Below are positions 42,597 to 44,074 of a stretch of DNA of 44,074 nucleotides, piece by piece. Positions within the stretch are counted from its first letter, which is position 1. Each line of letters starts with the position of its first letter. Source of the stretch: Phycisphaerales bacterium (GTDB lineage: Bacteria; Planctomycetota; Phycisphaerae; Phycisphaerales; SM1A02). The stretch is taken from the NCBI GenBank assembly GCA_022446905.1, contig JAKVBT010000013.1, forward strand, positions 1 to 44,074, written 5' to 3'. The notes under the pieces were generated by a model. The model saw only the letters and a program-made list of their open reading frames with translations. It made no database searches and had not been told where the DNA came from. The position numbers and the translations under genes were made by a program.

Positions 42597-43022
42597 ATGA
42601 AGTCCAGCCTTCAGACAGGCCAGATCGCCCATGTCAACATTGTGGTCACACTCGATATGTGTCCTGCATTTGACGGCGTGGTCGTGCACCGGGTGTACTC
42701 AACTTGGTCGATGGCTCACCATATGGAACTTGCAGCGCGCAAGGTACTGGCACCGCACCTGGATGACGAGGAAGAGGGCATTGGTGGACACCTGTCCATT
42801 GACCATATGGCCCCAGCTCCAGTCGGCGCGCATGTGCGTGTGACTGCACAAGCAATTGAATTGGAAGATGGCCGACTGACCTGTGAAGTCACGGCCTGGG
42901 ACGGTGATACGCTGCTCGGACGCGGGCGTCAGGTACAACGCGTGCTTCCCAAGACTGTCCTGAGCAAGATCATTGATCGCGCCGCACGGCGCCATGCAAA
43001 TTCCAAGGAATGCACAGAATGA
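42597..43022 (+). CDS. FlK-like (fluoroacetyl-CoA thioesterase family) hotdog thioesterase
   Basis: A hotdog-fold protein of 141 residues. The pattern VYSTWSMAHHMELAARKVLAPHLDD-EEGIGGHLSIDHMAPAPVGAHVRVTA matches the FlK family, with the conserved Thr, Glu and His of its acyl-CoA thioesterase site (Thr in YSTW, Glu in MELAAR, His in SIDHM). The true acyl-CoA substrate is unknown; the neighbouring crotonase-type genes suggest a short-chain acyl-CoA. Divergent from the hydrolase-like gene by only 10 bp; TACACT lies 9 nt before the ATG. Its stop overlaps the next start in ATGA. Confidence 0.88.
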   Translation: MKSSLQTGQIAHVNIVVTLDMCPAFDGVVVHRVYSTWSMAHHMELAARKVLAPHLDDEEEGIGGHLSIDHMAPAPVGAHVRVTAQAIELEDGRLTCEVTAWDGDTLLGRGRQVQRVLPKTVLSKIIDRAARRHANSKECTE

Positions 43023-43795
43023 CAGACGAACCACATCTGCTGACTGAAGTCGACGGGCATGTCGCCGTCATTCGCCTCAATCGTCCCAAGGTGCTCAATG
43101 CGCTGAACCTATCACTGATGCAGGATCTTGCAGGCCTGATGGAACAGTACGACGCAGATGCGCACATCCGAGTCATTCTTTTGGCTGGAGGCGAACGGGC
43201 ATGGGCCGCCGGCGCCGACATTGGCGACATGGCTACTGCCACCCGTGCGGAGATGGAGCAGCGAGATCAGTTCACGCAATGGGAACGCATCAAAGCAATC
43301 AAGAAGCCGATCGTGGCCGCAGTAAGTGGGTTTGCACTTGGTGGCGGATGCGAGTTAATGATGCATTGTGACATCGTCATCTGCAGCGAGAACGCCAAGA
43401 TCGGCCAGCCGGAAATCAACATCGGCGTAATGCCTGGAGCAGGCGGTACGCAGCGGCTCACGCGTGCTGTTGGCAAGGCTGTCGCCATGGATATCGTGCT
43501 TTCTGGCCGCTTCCTCTCCGCCAAAGAGGCGTTGAGTTATGGACTGGTCAGTCGCGTAGTCCCACGAGAGCACTGGCTCGATGAAGCGCGACGGGTTGCC
43601 AAGGATGTTGCCAAGAAGGCGCCCATCTCGCTGCGCCATGCCAAAGAGAGCGTCCTCAATGCCGAAGAGAAGACCTTGAGTGATGGGCTGGTGCGTGAGC
43701 GGCAGTTGTTCTACGACTTGTTCGATACTGAAGACCAGAAGGAAGGCATGGCGGCGTTTATTGAGAAGCGACGACCAACCTTCAGCGGAAAGTGA
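43019..43795 (+). CDS. Enoyl-CoA hydratase
   Basis: Hydrates trans-2-enoyl-CoA in fatty or branched-acid breakdown. Crotonase fold, 258 residues. The oxyanion-hole loops are RAWAAGADIGDM and FALGGGCEL. Both catalytic glutamates of the hydratase type are present: Glu112 in GGGCEL and Glu132 in IGQPEINIGVMPGAGGTQRL. The start is the ATG overlapping the thioesterase stop (ATGA), with AAGGA ten bases upstream. The chain length preferred is unknown; it resembles the short-chain (EchA/FadB-like) hydratases. Confidence 0.94.
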   Translation: MTDEPHLLTEVDGHVAVIRLNRPKVLNALNLSLMQDLAGLMEQYDADAHIRVILLAGGERAWAAGADIGDMATATRAEMEQRDQFTQWERIKAIKKPIVAAVSGFALGGGCELMMHCDIVICSENAKIGQPEINIGVMPGAGGTQRLTRAVGKAVAMDIVLSGRFLSAKEALSYGLVSRVVPREHWLDEARRVAKDVAKKAPISLRHAKESVLNAEEKTLSDGLVRERQLFYDLFDTEDQKEGMAAFIEKRRPTFSGK

Positions 43796-43802
43796 ATCAC
43801 CC

Positions 43803-44074
43803 ATGACAACTACTACCGAGTTCACCTGCATCACCATGTCGTGCGACAATCATGTCGGCACCATCACCATCAACCGCCCCGACGTACTCAATGCCTTCAA
43901 CGATGCATTTAGTGGTGAGTTCATTGCAGCGCTCAAACAAGCGGCACGCGATCCAGATGTTCGCGTAGTGGTGATCACCGGAGCTGGCCGCGCATTCAGC
44001 AGTGGTCAGGATCTGGGTGATCTAGAGGCCAAGTACGTGCCAGGGCATGTGCCGGCCCTCGGTGCCGATCTCAA
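43803..44074 (+). CDS. Enoyl-CoA hydratase/isomerase family (PaaG-like), 3' truncated
   Basis: Ninety residues are visible before the window ends. It begins MTTTTEFTCITMSCDNHVG, then TITINRPDVLNAFNDAF and the oxyanion-hole segment GAGRAFSSGQDLGDLE. The SSGQDL form is typical of the isomerase-like 2-(1,2-epoxyphenylacetyl)-CoA isomerase group (PaaG), rather than the AGADI of the hydratase upstream. It starts 7 bp after the preceding stop, so the three acyl-CoA genes form one unit. Catalytic residues lie beyond the window; the exact activity cannot be judged. Confidence 0.85.
   Translation, partial: MTTTTEFTCITMSCDNHVGTITINRPDVLNAFNDAFSGEFIAALKQAARDPDVRVVVITGAGRAFSSGQDLGDLEAKYVPGHVPALGADL

Noticed and set aside
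1-44074. CRISPR array, tRNA/rRNA genes, insertion sequence or prophage
   Set aside because: No spaced direct repeats, no tRNA T-loop context outside genes, no transposase, integrase or phage structural gene was found by reading; a tRNAscan or repeat search was not possible.

Overview
The window reads as a compact chromosome segment of a Gram-negative planctomycete, most likely class Phycisphaerae. The evidence is two secreted proteins ending in PAPGA-x-ALLG-x-AG-x-AGRRRRR (the PEP-CTERM-like tail common in Phycisphaerales), lipid A and heptose genes (lpxB, gmhA) showing an outer membrane, peptidoglycan genes (ftsW, murG, dapF), csrA, and no obvious recently acquired DNA. No rRNA, tRNA, CRISPR array, transposase or phage gene was seen. 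Taxonomy is inferred from these traits only.

Layout. 1-3.7 kb (+): two sodium-coupled amino-acid transporters (NSS, cut by the window edge, and an AGCS carrier with a large extra domain), then a small PD-(D/E)XK-like protein. 3.6-4.8 kb (-): lpxB. 4.9-8.0 kb (+): aspS and a dicarboxylate/glutamate symporter. 8.0-10.5 kb (-): trxB and an unknown exported protein. 10.7-19.4 kb (+): gmhA, a DoxX/MauE-thioredoxin fusion, an M20 dipeptidase, a large exported/membrane protein, an ABC ATPase without a permease, NAD kinase and serS. 19.4-23.9 kb (-): lipoprotein, dapF and a C45 Ntn-hydrolase in a tightly coupled operon, then tilS. 24.0-24.65 kb (+): a NifU-type Fe-S scaffold and csrA. 24.8-27.3 kb (-): two tandem paralogous PEP-CTERM genes, each with its own promoter, leader and strong hairpin terminator. 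27.3-28.9 kb (-): miaB. 29.0-33.1 kb (+): ftsW-murG, then a small unknown and a GGDEF diguanylate cyclase. 33.1-36.0 kb (-): glutamine-amidotransferase-like hydrolase, YgfZ-like folate protein, a 43-residue one-TM protein and HMG-CoA lyase. 36.1 kb (+): rpsR. 36.4-37.8 kb (-): TPR protein. 38.0-41.6 kb (+): HEAT-type lipoprotein and fumC. 41.5-42.6 kb (-): a degenerate alpha/beta-hydrolase and a RidA-family protein. 42.6-44.1 kb (+): FlK-like thioesterase and two crotonase-family genes, the last cut by the window end.

How it works together. Most genes are household functions: tRNA charging and modification, cofactors, envelope synthesis, amino-acid uptake and acyl-CoA catabolism (HMG-CoA lyase, enoyl-CoA hydratases, thioesterase, fumarase). 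Packing is tight. At least eight adjacent pairs overlap at stop/start, mostly by GTGA, and several convergent pairs overlap or abut at their 3' ends.

The most unusual signals are the long multi-hairpin leader of the second PEP-CTERM gene, an unlisted 43-residue membrane ORF coupled to HMG-CoA lyase, the MauE-thioredoxin fusion, an AGCS transporter with about 120-150 extra residues, a diguanylate cyclase with a pseudo-receiver, a hairpin next to csrA, and -10-like hexamers placed 6-7 nt before several start codons. Nothing here amounts to a clearly new multi-gene system.
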